Shown here one piece after another: positions 1-10,640 of a stretch of 64,000 nucleotides of DNA. The translations under genes were made by a program, and so were the position numbers. Position 1 is the stretch's first letter. Each line of letters starts with the position of its first letter. The notes below the pieces were generated by a model that was not told the DNA's origin, did not search any database, and saw only the letters and a program-made list of their open reading frames with translations. Source of the stretch: Fratercula arctica (Eukaryota > Chordata > Aves > Charadriiformes > Alcidae); contig CANTUZ010000008.1 of the NCBI GenBank assembly GCA_947846985.1, positions 42,922,817 to 42,986,816 on the forward strand, in the 5' to 3' direction.

Positions 1-2384
1 AAAAATCTCCAAGACTGAGATGTGCTAAAACAAATTATTTGGAAGAATATAGAGCCTTGTATATCAGAGACTCCACCGTTTAGTGCTATACACTACAACA
101 TTCCCCACCGGGTAACATGCACCGTAAGGTTCACCAGACAGGTAAAGTCTGAGAGGACAAAGCTTCAAACCGTGTTGCTGACCCCCTCGAGCTGCTGGTA
201 TCTGAAATACCGCTGTTAGCGCTCGGCTTGGGACAGGCACTTTGTTGTGGTTTTCCTTGCAAGGAAGAGATGCCTGAGCTCGAACACTGGCAAAAATAAA
301 TTAAGGGGAAAAAAATAAAATTAAAAAAAAATCAGAATAAAACTACCAAACTAATGCCCACCTAACTGGACAAGTTGTTGATCAAATACATTTTCAGGAT
401 GCTGGCAGAATTTTAGGGTCGAGGTGTACCTTTTTGCAATTTAGGTGGCATGTGCTTCAGCAACCATTACAGCTAAGAGATGGGCATGCACTTTCTGAAA
501 GCCAACCATTTTTGGGGATACCATTGTTTATTAAAAACACACCCCATTGCAAATTCTACTTGCTCATATTTTTTGGGCTTGCTGGCGAGAGGAAGACAAG
601 ACAGTAACAGACAATGGGCAAGGCGTTTTGGATAGTTAGCAATGCAGAGGACTTACCCCCCAGTATCTTTTCAGTGTTTTAATAGAATTGACATCTAATG
701 AACTTACGCATGCCCTTCACGGGTAGCACTCCAAAAATGCCTTTCGGTCTCACTCACCCATATACCACATTTAAACACAAACACGCCAAAAGAATTATAA
801 TTACAATATTGCAGTAAAGTGTTTTCAAAAATAGCCAGTTTTACTATTCTGTTCTGAGGACACGTGCAGAGAAATGAGCTAACTATACACCCGCCCATCT
901 GAACGCTGACTACGGAGTTTATTCATCCCGGTTGCAAAAATCATAAATAGAACAGGAAGGTGAATCAGAGGGTACAGTTTTACGGCTATAATTTTGCTTC
1001 CCTCTTCAGATCAGATGGCTGAACTGAAAGAATTAAAGCCCACCAGACATAACTCCGCATGTGCGTGCTCAAAATGCTCAGTAAGGATAATACTCAATAT
1101 ATGGCAAACCAAATATTTAAAGGAAGATTTTGGAGGCTACTGTTTCTTATGCATATAACCATGCTGAGGAGCGGGTTTGAAGAACAAGTCTTATTTTAAA
1201 GAATTCCCCATTTTAAAGGCTTAACTGTACAGCTTTAAAATTTTATCTCCCTAGAGTTGCTTTTAACTAGCTGGGGCATTTGAACTTAACATCTCCAGGT
1301 TTGCTTTCACCTGCATTTCCAAAAATTTGCTGAGAGTATGAGAAAGAATCACTAGTTTTGCTGTATCTGTGATTCACTCAAGGAACGGCACACAGCGAAA
1401 TCAGATTCACCAGTAGGCTGCAATTGCCAGTTACTTGACAGGTGGGTTTATTACCAGACATGGCAATTTACAGACACAATCTGACATTTTGAAATGCCTG
1501 TTCTGATTCTGCTGTAAATTTCTCACAGCAACTTACATTGCATTTAGGAAACAATTCAGAAAGGTCTAAAATCAACCTGACTCCAGCAGCTTCAATGTCC
1601 CTTAAATCAAGACTATTTCATGTTAAGCAAAGAGCCAATGAATCTGAAGAGCTGGTATTTTGAGAAGGAGCTGTTTCTCTGAAGCACCACAGAAAGGCTC
1701 AAGAGAAGCAGGTTGCAAGCCTTCCTTCCAGCTCTCGGTTCCTTCAGCTCCCTGCTTGGAAACCAAATGCAAATCCTGGTCACTCTGAAAGTACCAAGGG
1801 TGAAATCCCAGCATCACCACTAACAGCCCCACTAACTGCAGCAGAGCAGAACGTCACACCAAGCAACGTGAGCAGAGTACAAGTCTAATGAAGGGGCAGT
1901 GAAGTCTCCCTCCCTCCATCAACACTTGGATCTTGGGATAAAGCATCAATAACAAACAGCTGCCACTCTCCCAGCTCTCGTGAAGGACGTCACAGAAAGA
2001 CTAGCCCCTTCTCTGGAAGCGCTGATGCATTGACATAGCGCTGAAGGATTGACCCAGCTTAAGGATTTCTGAAATCTGTAAAGTGGCACTAACCACCAGT
2101 GCCAACGCGTAAGGCTGCAGCCTTGGTCGTCGTGAAATTTATGACAAACTCTTCCAGAGTTGAGTGGGGAAATAAATAAGAGGTCTTTCTGGTGCAGACT
2201 GCCAAGACATTGGTAGTCCATAGAAAGGGGGATAATAGACAGATGTGTCTCGGTGGAAGGACCTAAGTATACCACCGCCTGGGGCAGGGGAAGGCTGGCG
2301 ATTCACGATTGAGTCTTTACCTTCCATTGCATTACTCAGTCATTTTATTATATGAAATATTATTTGCATTATACTCATAGTTTA
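1..2384. other. Unique non-coding DNA
   Basis: No gene is recognised on either strand; every open frame is short and resembles no family I know. The only low-complexity stretch is an A-rich patch at about 290-345. A 9-bp inverted repeat (AATTTACAG at 1465-1473, CTGTAAATT at 1512-1520) is within chance expectation. No transposon ends or tandem arrays are visible. It is probably intergenic or intronic, and old decayed repeats could be missed by eye. Confidence 0.6.
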
Positions 2385-2389
2385 CTACC
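2385..2389. repeat. Left target-site duplication of LTR 1
   Basis: CTACC lies directly before the LTR start at 2390. The five bases directly after the LTR end (3087-3091) are CTAGC, which match at four of five positions. Five bp is the duplication length expected for ERVL-type integration, and the single mismatch fits an old insertion. Confidence 0.55.
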
Positions 2390-3086
2390 TATCCTGGTTT
2401 GAGTGACACAGGATTAATTTATCTTTCAGTAATTTTACTTTTCAGTAAGGTCTCTTCTAATGCTACGGAAAACTGCATTTTTAGAAGATTCCAGTATCTG
2501 AATTTGTGAAAATACTTACTTTATAGCCAGCTATGGTATGCAGATTTCAAGGTTTCAGTATTTCCGAGTTAGTCAGGTGCAGGGATGAAGAGGAGAGAGA
2601 CCCGGGCATTTGACCCAAGCTAGCCAACAGAATTATTTCATATCATAATGTCACATTCAATATAGATTAGAAAGTTTGCTGAGGAGTTTTCCTCTTCCAT
2701 GATGGCTGCCATCCTGAGAACTCCTTGCCCTGGTGCCAGACCCCCAAGCCCTTCCCTTCCTCCTGAAGCCGTAGAGCTCGCAGAGTCCGACGTTTGCTGT
2801 CCCCTGCTGGGAATGCACGGCTTCCTACTGGTATAATTGTCCGAGTATAATCCTTGTGTATCTTATATTGGCATCAGGATCAATATTAGTTCTTCTTATA
2901 ATAAAAGAATTATTATTTTTTGTTATTCTTAATATTTAGCATTATGCTATTAAATCTGTTTATATTTCAACCCTCAGGTTTCCTTGGTTTTGTCCCGATT
3001 CCCCTTCCTGTGTTGGGAGGTGTCATCAGGTGATAGAATAATTCTCTGAACACCGATAAATTGTTGTGGTTCTTCAAACCATAACA
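2390..3086 (+). mobile_element. Old solo LTR, ERVL-like (avian endogenous retrovirus)
   Basis: This 697-bp element opens with TATCCTGGTTTG and closes with CAAACCATAACA. The termini are partly inverted-complementary, as retroviral LTR ends are; the first dinucleotide has decayed from TG to TA. The opening resembles the TGTCCTGGTT start of bird ERVL LTRs, which I know from general knowledge of the family. An AATAAA polyadenylation-type signal lies at 2900-2905 in a TA-rich stretch. A pyrimidine-rich GTTTCC/TTGGTTTTGTCCC segment follows and resembles the U5 part of such LTRs. Near-matching 5-bp duplications flank it. No gag, pol or env sequence lies next to it, so it is a solo LTR left by recombination between two LTRs. 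The subfamily is not assigned. The boundaries are inferred from the terminal motifs and duplication together. Confidence 0.7.
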
Positions 3087-3091
3087 CTAGC
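3087..3091. repeat. Right target-site duplication of LTR 1
   Basis: CTAGC follows the LTR end directly and pairs with CTACC at 2385-2389 with one mismatch. It marks the right edge of the insertion. Confidence 0.55.
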
Positions 3092-4594
3092 ATACTCATA
3101 ACATCCTGTTGCATTCAGCTCCATTGTCTGGCAATTGCCTACCAAGGACTCCCAGGAACTGGTGTGTGAAGTGGTAAGCTAAGACTTCTTCATTTCATAG
3201 TTTTGGATCACTAGATTACGTTGCCTTGTCCTCTCCCGAGCAAGAAGAGTGGAGGTCTCTGTGTTGTCCTGCAGTTGTGCTCTGAAACCACATCCTCAGC
3301 TGGGCAGTGGTAAGACAGCTCTTCATTTGCTCAGTGCTCAAGGAACCAAGGGCCTGATGCTTGGGAGGGTTTGTGGAGCACAAAGCGCCACAGTTACTAT
3401 CTAGTGGGTGTCTTTCATTAGGAGCTTTATGAGAGTCAGCATCACTTACCCCATTTGGCAAAAGGAAGTAAAGCACTAAACATAAAAGGAACATCTACTG
3501 CACTCAGCACCCGCCTTGGCTCACTGCGAGGCGTCTCCTGGCTGTCTCTGGGAAAGGGGGAGGCAGAGGAGCTCCCTGGGCTCGAGGAGAGGCCGAAAGA
3601 CTCCTCTGCAATCTTAGACCTGCAGTTCTGACTCTGCTGCAGGCTTCTGTCAAACTCGAGGGGATCATCATATATCTCCGCATCTCCGTTTCCCCTCTAT
3701 AAAACCACGAGAGCATTTCCCTCCTCCCATGCACTTTCTGCCTCACCTACTTTACGACTCTGGTTCCTTAGAAAAAGGACATCCCTTTCTGCAGCATTTG
3801 TAGCACCACTGAATCCAAATTGTGACTGGTACCCTAGGTGATACTTTAAAACAAATACCAATGTAAATCTTTCATAAATAATAGACTAATTTCCCAACAG
3901 CCCCCCAACACACGCACACCCCAAACCCCCAGGTACCAGGAACATGCTGCAGCCATTCCCCAGAGCCTCCCCGGACTCCCCCAGAAAATCCAGAGAAGAT
4001 GAAGTACTCGGAGCAGAAAGCAGCAATTGCTAAGATGCCAAAATTTGCCTTCCTGACAAACGAAAGAGAGATATATTGCAAATTTTTCTAAAAGAACACA
4101 TATGAAGATCTGTGATGCAAAAAATCCCATGTGCAAAGTCCCAGAACTGCAAATTATAAAGCACTTTTTTTATTTCTTTTTTTCCCTTCATCCTGAAAAA
4201 AAGGGATTTGAACACAAGTTCTTTGCAACTGAGGTCAGTGTGTAAAACACTGCTTTCTGCCGCAGACCCAAGAGTCTCCTGCAAGAGGATCCTAGAAATA
4301 AATATGCCTCTGCAAAACCCTCCAGCTTTGATAAAATAATATTTTGACTGAATTGTTATTTTACCCACAGTGTTCTCACTAACTCCATTCCAGCTACAAT
4401 TAAGTTAAAAAACATTACATCTCCAGATCTCTCTCCTGTTCTGTAACTGTCATAAAGAATTTTAAAAAAGGCACAGCCTTTTTTGTTCAATTCTTTTAGT
4501 AAAACACTCTTAAATCTGCATTCTCACTTATTATTACAGTTAGAAGCAATTTTGTTAAAGTATTTATGATTGCGAAGGCCATAATACGAAAATG
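3092..4594. other. Unique non-coding DNA
   Basis: No gene is recognised. The stretch includes a C-rich patch at about 3900-3945 and a T-rich patch at about 4166-4192. Several minus-strand open frames of 80-112 codons overlap one another in different frames. None shows a recognisable domain or a codon pattern that favours it, so I treat them as chance. The CR1 complex begins at the right edge. Confidence 0.6.
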
Positions 4595-4977
4595 GTCTAT
4601 CTCTCCTTTCAATATCATTATCAACAATCTGGACGAGGGGATTGAGCGCGCCCTCAGTAAGCTTGCAGACAACGCCAAGTTGGGTGGAGCGTTGATCTGC
4701 TTGAGGACAGAAAGGCTTTGCAGAGGGGTCTGGACAGGCTGGATCGATGAGCCAAGGCCAATGGTATGAGCCAAGGCCAAGTGCTGGGTCCTGCACTTGG
4801 GTCACAACAACCCCATGAACGCTACAGGCTGGGGCAGAGTGGCTGGAGAGCTGCCCAGTGGAAAGAGACCTGGAGGTGTTGGTCGACAGCCGGCTGAATG
4901 TGAGCCAGCAGTGTGCCCAGGTGGCCAAGAAGGCCAGCAGCACCCTGGCCGGTGTCAGGAACAGTGTGGTGAGTAGG
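4595..4977 (+). mobile_element. CR1 LINE, host copy, 5' segment (reverse-transcriptase ORF remnant)
   Basis: Translation on the plus strand gives the C-terminal part of the CR1 reverse transcriptase, readable as NLDEGIERALSKLAD followed by AKLGG. The line of homology then continues through a broken frame, with HLGHNNPM in another frame. It ends in coding sequence for a short stretch like [15 protein letters not shown] in yet another frame. A 14-bp word (ATGAGCCAAGGCCA) occurs at 4747-4760 and again at 4766-4779, where the frame is lost by stop and frameshift. The copy is 5'-truncated, as nearly all CR1 copies are; the left edge is approximate because homology fades near 4595. The element continues at 5278 after a younger CR1 insertion. 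It is non-functional. Confidence 0.85.
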
Positions 4978-5277
4978 ATGGGTTGGGGAGGGACTTTTTA
5001 TCAGGGAGTGTAATGATAGGACAAGTGGTAATGGTTTTAAACTGAAAGAGGGGAGATTTAGGTGAGATATTAGGAAGAAATTCTTTACTGCGAGGAGAAA
5101 TTCTTTACTCTGGGCACCAGAACAGGTTGCCCAGAGAAGCTATGGCTCCTCCATACCTGGAAGTGGTCAAGACCAGGCTGGATGAGGATTTGAGCAGCCT
5201 GGTCTAGTGGGAGGTGTCCCTGCCCAGGGCAGGGGGGTTAAGGTCCCTTCCAAACCAAACCATTCTATGACTCTATG
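4978..5277 (+). mobile_element. CR1 LINE, nested 3'-end copy
   Basis: This is a second, shorter CR1 in the same orientation. It begins within the conserved 3' region (GGGACTTTTTATCAGGGAG) and passes through the GATATTAGGAAGAAATTCTTTA block and the GTTGCCCAGAGAAGC block. It ends with two tail octamers, ATTCTATG (5262-5269) and ACTCTATG (5270-5277). Compared with the CR1 at 43046, it lacks about 16 bases just before the final TCCCTTCCAA motif and has a small internal duplication of AGAAATTCTTTACT near 5070-5110. No target duplication longer than one base is visible, which is usual for CR1. It sits between codons of the older CR1 frame. Confidence 0.85.
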
Positions 5278-5826
5278 ACTAGGGCAGTGATTGTCCCCCT
5301 GTACTGGGCACTAGTGAGGCCCCACCTTGAGGGCTGTGTCCAGTTTTGGGCCCCTCACCACAAAACAGACACTGAGGGGCTGGAGCGTGTCCAGAGAAGG
5401 GCAACGGAGCTGGTGAGGGGTCTGGAGCACGAGTCTTGTGAGGAGCAGCTGAGGGAGCTGGGGGTGTTCAGCCTGGAGAGAAGGAGGCCGAGGGGAGACC
5501 TTCTCGCTCTCTGCAGCTCCCTGAAAGGAGGGGGCAGCCGGGGGGGGGTCGGGCTCTGCTCCCAGGTAACAAATGACAGCACAAGAGGAAATGGCCTCAA
5601 GTTGTGCAAGGGGAGGTTTAGATTGTATATTAGGAGAAATTTCTTCATCAAAAGGGTTGTCAAACTTTGGACCAGGCTGCCCAGGGAAGTGGTGGAAACA
5701 CCATCCCTGGAGGGATTTAAAACACGTGTAGATGTGGTGCCTGGGGACATGGTTTATTGGTGGACTTGGCAGTTTTAGGTTAATAGTTGGACTTGATGAT
5801 CTTAAAGATCTTTTCCAACCATAACA
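5278..5826 (+). mobile_element. CR1 LINE, host copy, 3' segment
   Basis: The older CR1 resumes exactly at the codon after 4977. It encodes an open stretch of about 166 residues with the CR1 reverse-transcriptase C-terminal signature [16 protein letters not shown], then [30 protein letters not shown] and a terminal [16 protein letters not shown]. The frame stops at 5776-5778. The 3' untranslated end reads GGACTTGATGATCTTAAAG, then CTTTTCCAACCATAAC, a CR1 3' end different from the ATTCTATG-tailed copies. No tail octamers follow, so the tail is lost or decayed. A G-rich tract at 5530-5553, including nine consecutive G, lies inside. The antisense open frames here are shadows of this element. Confidence 0.85.
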
Positions 5827-8800
5827 AGAGAACAGGAGTTCAAGCAATGAAATTACGAGCATGCCAGTGTCAAACAAATGAAAGATGCCACTTTATACAG
5901 CACATGGGCACCTTATGGAATTTCCTATTGCAAGATGTCTAAATGTCAGACAAGGCTGAATTGAAATGCAACCAGACAGCACAGTTATGAATGGTATGAG
6001 TGCTGCACAAGCATGGAGATGCCATTGCTGCAGTCAGACACTCATGATGTTTTTCCCTGGCCATGAAGGTAGAAGATGGACCTGCACCCCTCATCCATTC
6101 CTACAGCAGAGGGTCTATCGTGTCATAATTAGAAAATTGCTCAAGCCTAAGGTGACGCTATTTCATGCATGCACAATTTTCCGTCATTTCTAAGATGCAA
6201 AATTGGACTTGGTTGGCCTGATTCCAGAGTTCCTATCTTCAAGTGCTAATTACACTAGATAATACTGATAGCACTACTGCTACTCCGTACAGCAAACTGC
6301 ATACCACTAAGTAACGAGTGATGAATGTGCAATCAAATCTGGAAGAGAGGGCGTTTTGCAAGCCTTGATACCTCAATGTATTCCACAAACATAGAAACAA
6401 ATGCATAATCAGAAATGCAAGACACAATCTAAGGCACTGTTCCCTTAACTTTTACATGAAAGTAGATGCTCTCAGTCCCTAGGTACACCTTTGGGGCCTC
6501 AGATGAGGACGGCGAGGCAAGGCTGGTGTCTGAACAACAAATACTGAAGAAGTGGTTGCATTCCCACTGTATTACAGCACAGGTCACGGGCAGAAGCCGG
6601 GCACAGCAGAATGGGATGCTGCTGCAATGGTTAATGCACTTGACTTAGCGAGTATGGAATCAGTGCTTCTAAACTATTTTTTAAATTCTTGGAGTACTTT
6701 GCTTTCCCTGAAATGCAGAAATGAGAAATGATCTAGTTGATTTCCTCTTGTACATTTGATTCCAAAGGATGTAATTTACTTCCTTCCGAAACAGCTATGA
6801 GGAGCATTCAAGAGGCTCAAAACTTCAGGACAGAAGACACAGCACCATCTGGTATGTGAAATGAGGGATGGCAGCCCCTCCAGATGGCAGCTGCAATGAA
6901 ATGAAGAATCATCATGGTTGCTACACAGCTCTTTACATTTCCTTCTCTACTGCTGATTGCCAAGAAGCCCCTGAAAACCAAGTGACAAGCTCTGATGAAA
7001 GTTTTCATCACACCCTCTAAAATACGGGGCATGCATTTCATTATGGGAGGGGGAGCTTTATGGTATATGTTGACTACAAGACTCATGAGGACAAACACAT
7101 ACAAGAAAACAGAGGTGGAGCTCTAAAAGCGAGAATCTCCCAGTTTTCTCAGTATCTGACAGAAACCAGGAGAAGAAATGCGACTAGATGAGGTGAAAAT
7201 CATGATCACAACCACACAAAGCTTTCTTCATCCCTTTAAACTAGTATGTGTTCAGCTTCCATATCACATTAGATTTTTCATGAATCTGCACTCTGGAAAA
7301 AGAATACAAAGAATTCTTGCAGTATCCAAGCCAGTGAGCTTACCTTTCACAGGTAAAATAATAATAATTTAAAAAAAATAAATCACAAGCCTAGTATCAT
7401 GTCTGCATGATAATGCTTTGCTTTTGATGCTTGCCGTTTTGCTTTCATTGCATCACTTTTTGTTAATATATATTTATGCACACAAAAGATTACATAAAAG
7501 TCATTCGGCAAGGATAACACACAGTAGAATTTGGAAGAGTGAAATCAAATAATCCCATCAGCTTTGCATTTAGTACCCAGCTAGAAAAAGGGACAAGATC
7601 TACAACATCCTTTCTTGTTTACCTAGTGTAATTGCTTTTGAGCTTTCTTGAAAGTGGATTTGCTGAGAACCATGCTTTCTCTCCAGTAAGGTTGGCTTTC
7701 GTCCCAATACACAAAGTTCTGTGACCAGAGACAATAAGGGAGATAGAATCAGGTAACCTTAAAGGCCAATGCCCCTGCTGTTTCTTTCCCTGTACAAAAC
7801 AAAACCCAAGTTTCTGATCATCTTTATAAATCACATGACCAACATTTTGCGGAATAAATGCAAAATTGTGGATTACAGGCTCACAAAGCTCATAATTACA
7901 GTAAACACTAAAATTGATTGAAGTGTTATCATTGAAAGTAATTGTCAAAGTGTAAAACTTAAGCAGCAGAAAGCAGATTATTGTGAATAACTCATTTCAA
8001 ATCTACTTTTCTAAACAACAACAAAAAAAGAAATATTACCACTGGACACTTTGGAAGAGAGAAGTGGGGTTACTGGTGTTTGCAAACGTCCAGCTTCCTA
8101 CTTGCCCTAGTACCCCTGCTGGATCAGAGTCCCATTTGGGGATCAGAGCGACACTAGAACACGTGAGATTCGCTTTGGTTTTTTGATGGAGGCAGCTGGG
8201 GGAATGAGAATACCAATAGTTTATGCTTCCCCAGAAATCACAAATCCCGCCTCAAAGCTCCTAGAAGCCTGCAGGATTCTTTTCACTGACTTCAGCGGGA
8301 TTGGACCAAATCCTTATGCATGCTGTGGCTCCTGAGGTTGGAAGTGCTTAAAGCTTACTCTGTTCACGTTTACCGATTTGCTCTGCAGGGAGATGATTTA
8401 TTTATTGCCTCAAAATTCTTCTTCTGTTGTTTAATACAGGTAGTTTATCATTGTATCAAGGAGTTCACTGCAGGCAAGAGAGAAGGCAACAATGCCTTGT
8501 ACTGGCTCATGAAACCCCTCTTTCTGATGCAGAGAAGGTGAGCTGGAGGAAGCCTTGTGCTATGACCTGCAATTAAGCCTCAGAGAGTAGGGGACAGAAG
8601 ACAGACAGACAGACAAGAAGGATGGGTGTCTTAAAAAGAAAATGACAAAGAGATGTAGAGAAAAGAGAAGGTAGAAACAGATACTGAAGTCAATTCTCAG
8701 TTATATTAAATCATCCTTTCAAGAGAAGAGAGTCTGGGAGCAATTTTGGGGTGATCATGATCCCAGGAACAAGGACCTCCTGACCATCTATGCTAGGGCT

Positions 8801-9424
8801 GGCACAGAGAGCGTCCTTCCCGTTTTATGTGAGTGGCCAGTCCCCGGTGGGCTCGCAGGGCCAGGTTTGGCACTGCAAAGCCTCTTTGGCAAGTTTCAGC
8901 TTCTGGCAATGAGCTGTACTGATGTTCAGCAGCGTAACAAGTGATCCCTTCTCCTCCAGCTTATTGCAGGGATTCCTGCATGGATTACATCCCACGTCTA
9001 CTAGATTATGGGTTTGGCTCAGGTAAAGATGCTCTTTATCTACATTATTAAAGCAAGCAAGAAGGTCCAGGGTAGCAGCAGTTGAAAACACGCTAAGTGC
9101 ATTTTAAGGCTTTTATAGCTGGAGAACAGCCAACTGAAACTGAATCACACGGGTATTTTCCAATAAAGTCACATCAGAAAGCCACGCGTAAGCTACAGCT
9201 GGCTATATTTTCCCAAAGACATAAACTGCATTTGTTCCTCAGGTTATTGCCCCTCAGGATTGTTTCCAGGGTTTTCAAATTACACGAGTAACTACATTCT
9301 TCTAAGTCTTTGCATCTTCTTCCTAATTAAAACATCTCTCATACTTATCAAAGCAGAGATGTTAGCATTCCGGGCTAGCTACCTTTCATTCCTAACAATT
9401 CCCTGTGTACTCAGAGAGAAAGTC
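5827..9424. other. Unique non-coding DNA
   Basis: No gene is recognised. An open minus-strand frame between about 7619 and 7990 gives an even-looking amino-acid composition, but it has no in-frame ATG at its left end and no family resemblance. A perfect (GACA)4 microsatellite lies at 8600-8615, and an AATAATAATTT/A-rich patch at about 7355-7383. No transposon ends are visible. Confidence 0.55.
8600..8615. repeat. (GACA)4 microsatellite
   Basis: There are four perfect GACA units. A further GACA three bases upstream suggests a slightly longer, interrupted array. Confidence 0.85.
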
Positions 9425-9463
9425 AGGGAAAGAAAAAGGGAGGGGGAAAAAAAAAAAAAAAGA
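9425..9463 (+). repeat. Homopurine tract with A15 run
   Basis: Thirty-nine consecutive purines include 15 A at 9447-9461, preceded by a G-rich GGGAGGGGG segment. Such a tract can form triplex DNA and is prone to length change. It may be an old polyA tail, but no retroposed body is recognised upstream. Confidence 0.85.
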
Positions 9464-10539
9464 CAGAGAGACAGGCTCCATCGCATATATCCCAACCAAA
9501 TGTGTTTTAGCAGGTCTTTTCTAAGCTCTCCCTATCCTTACTGGCCATCTCACTATTTTACAAAGCTGTCATCACATGCGAGATATTTGGCTTCAGGGAG
9601 AAAATGATCAAGATGAAAGAATTACTTACTCCACTTCTACCAACCTCGTGAATCATTCATGTTCCTTACCTGAGTCACAGCAAGCTGCAGTATCTGTCAC
9701 ATTCTGGATTTAAGCCATGTATGGTGTAACATTTACCAATGATAATTCAAAATATTCTATTAACAGCCCTTCAAATGCAGACATTGTGTGTTGGCACACA
9801 GTACAGAAAAAAACAATTTATTGTACAGTTCAGCATCTTGCTGAAGTGCCACAGTTTTAGCTGTAAGCTATACAGCCTTTACAGGCAAGGAGTGACTTCA
9901 TTTATTGTTTTTCAAAAGCTGTATCTAAGGATAAGGCACCGTTTTCCCCTGGACTTGAGTAACAGCAGGTTTTAGATTCTCAAATGAAAAGTGCAATAGA
10001 TGCAACCCAGGAGTAAGGAAGCCTGTACCTATGACCAGACTAGCAGAATAAGCCTTACCAAGGATGCTTACGTACCAACGGACTGTTGTCAGCTACGCAA
10101 GATCTCATCTAAAGCTCAGAAAAGTTGCTGGGAATGCTCCAAGTTCACCTTGCAAACTATTTAAACTCAGTTCAGCAGAATCTGGATGAAGTTTTACGTT
10201 GTGTAACAGGAAAACCAGCACTCTGGAGTATGCTGTGCACACCTCAGTGTCCCCCTCTAAAAACCAGGTGTATATCCTCAGAAATTCTCTCTCCAAACAA
10301 AAATTACCACCCCAAACCAGACGGATATTACTTTGAAGCTAATGAAGATGTTTTATAACTAAGATGCTGCCACATTTACATGCCCCAGCAGGTCAGTTCT
10401 GCCCCTGAGGCTTTTGCGTTGGTGCCAGCACAGGTCTCACCATGGCAGAGCGAGGCCGGCACGTACTCAGCTACCCAAACTTCTATCGCAGTAGTGGGAT
10501 TACAGTGAGGATTGTTTCAAAGAAGAAATAACGTGTTCG
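9464..10539. other. Unique non-coding DNA
   Basis: No gene or repeat is recognised. Short open frames on both strands overlap without coding signatures. Confidence 0.55.
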
Positions 10540-10640
10540 TTTAAAGCCATTAAAAATAGTTACTTTGCTGTCAGATTATTAATCATCTGTCATAATATTC
10601 TTAGAGGTGATTATAAAAAGTATATTTCTGTGTAGTCAGA
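10540..10640. promoter_or_regulatory. Candidate regulatory element with TALE/HOX motif cluster
   Basis: Two CTGTCA words (10568-10573 and 10587-10592), the reverse complement of the MEIS/TALE core TGACAG, flank ATTAATCA (10578-10585), the reverse complement of TGATTAAT, a PBX-HOX type site. The surroundings are AT-rich (ATTAAAAATAG, TGATTATAAAAAG). The three words sit within 25 bases with regular spacing. Motif identities are known; enhancer function is inferred and untested. Confidence 0.3.

Noticed and set aside
5311..5877. 188-codon minus-strand open frame
   Set aside because: It is the antisense of the CR1 reverse-transcriptase remnant and extends beyond the element into unique DNA.
7619..7990. 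Minus-strand open stretch of about 120 codons with protein-like composition
   Set aside because: There is no in-frame ATG at its start, no recognised domain, and lengths like this arise by chance in 64 kb on six frames.
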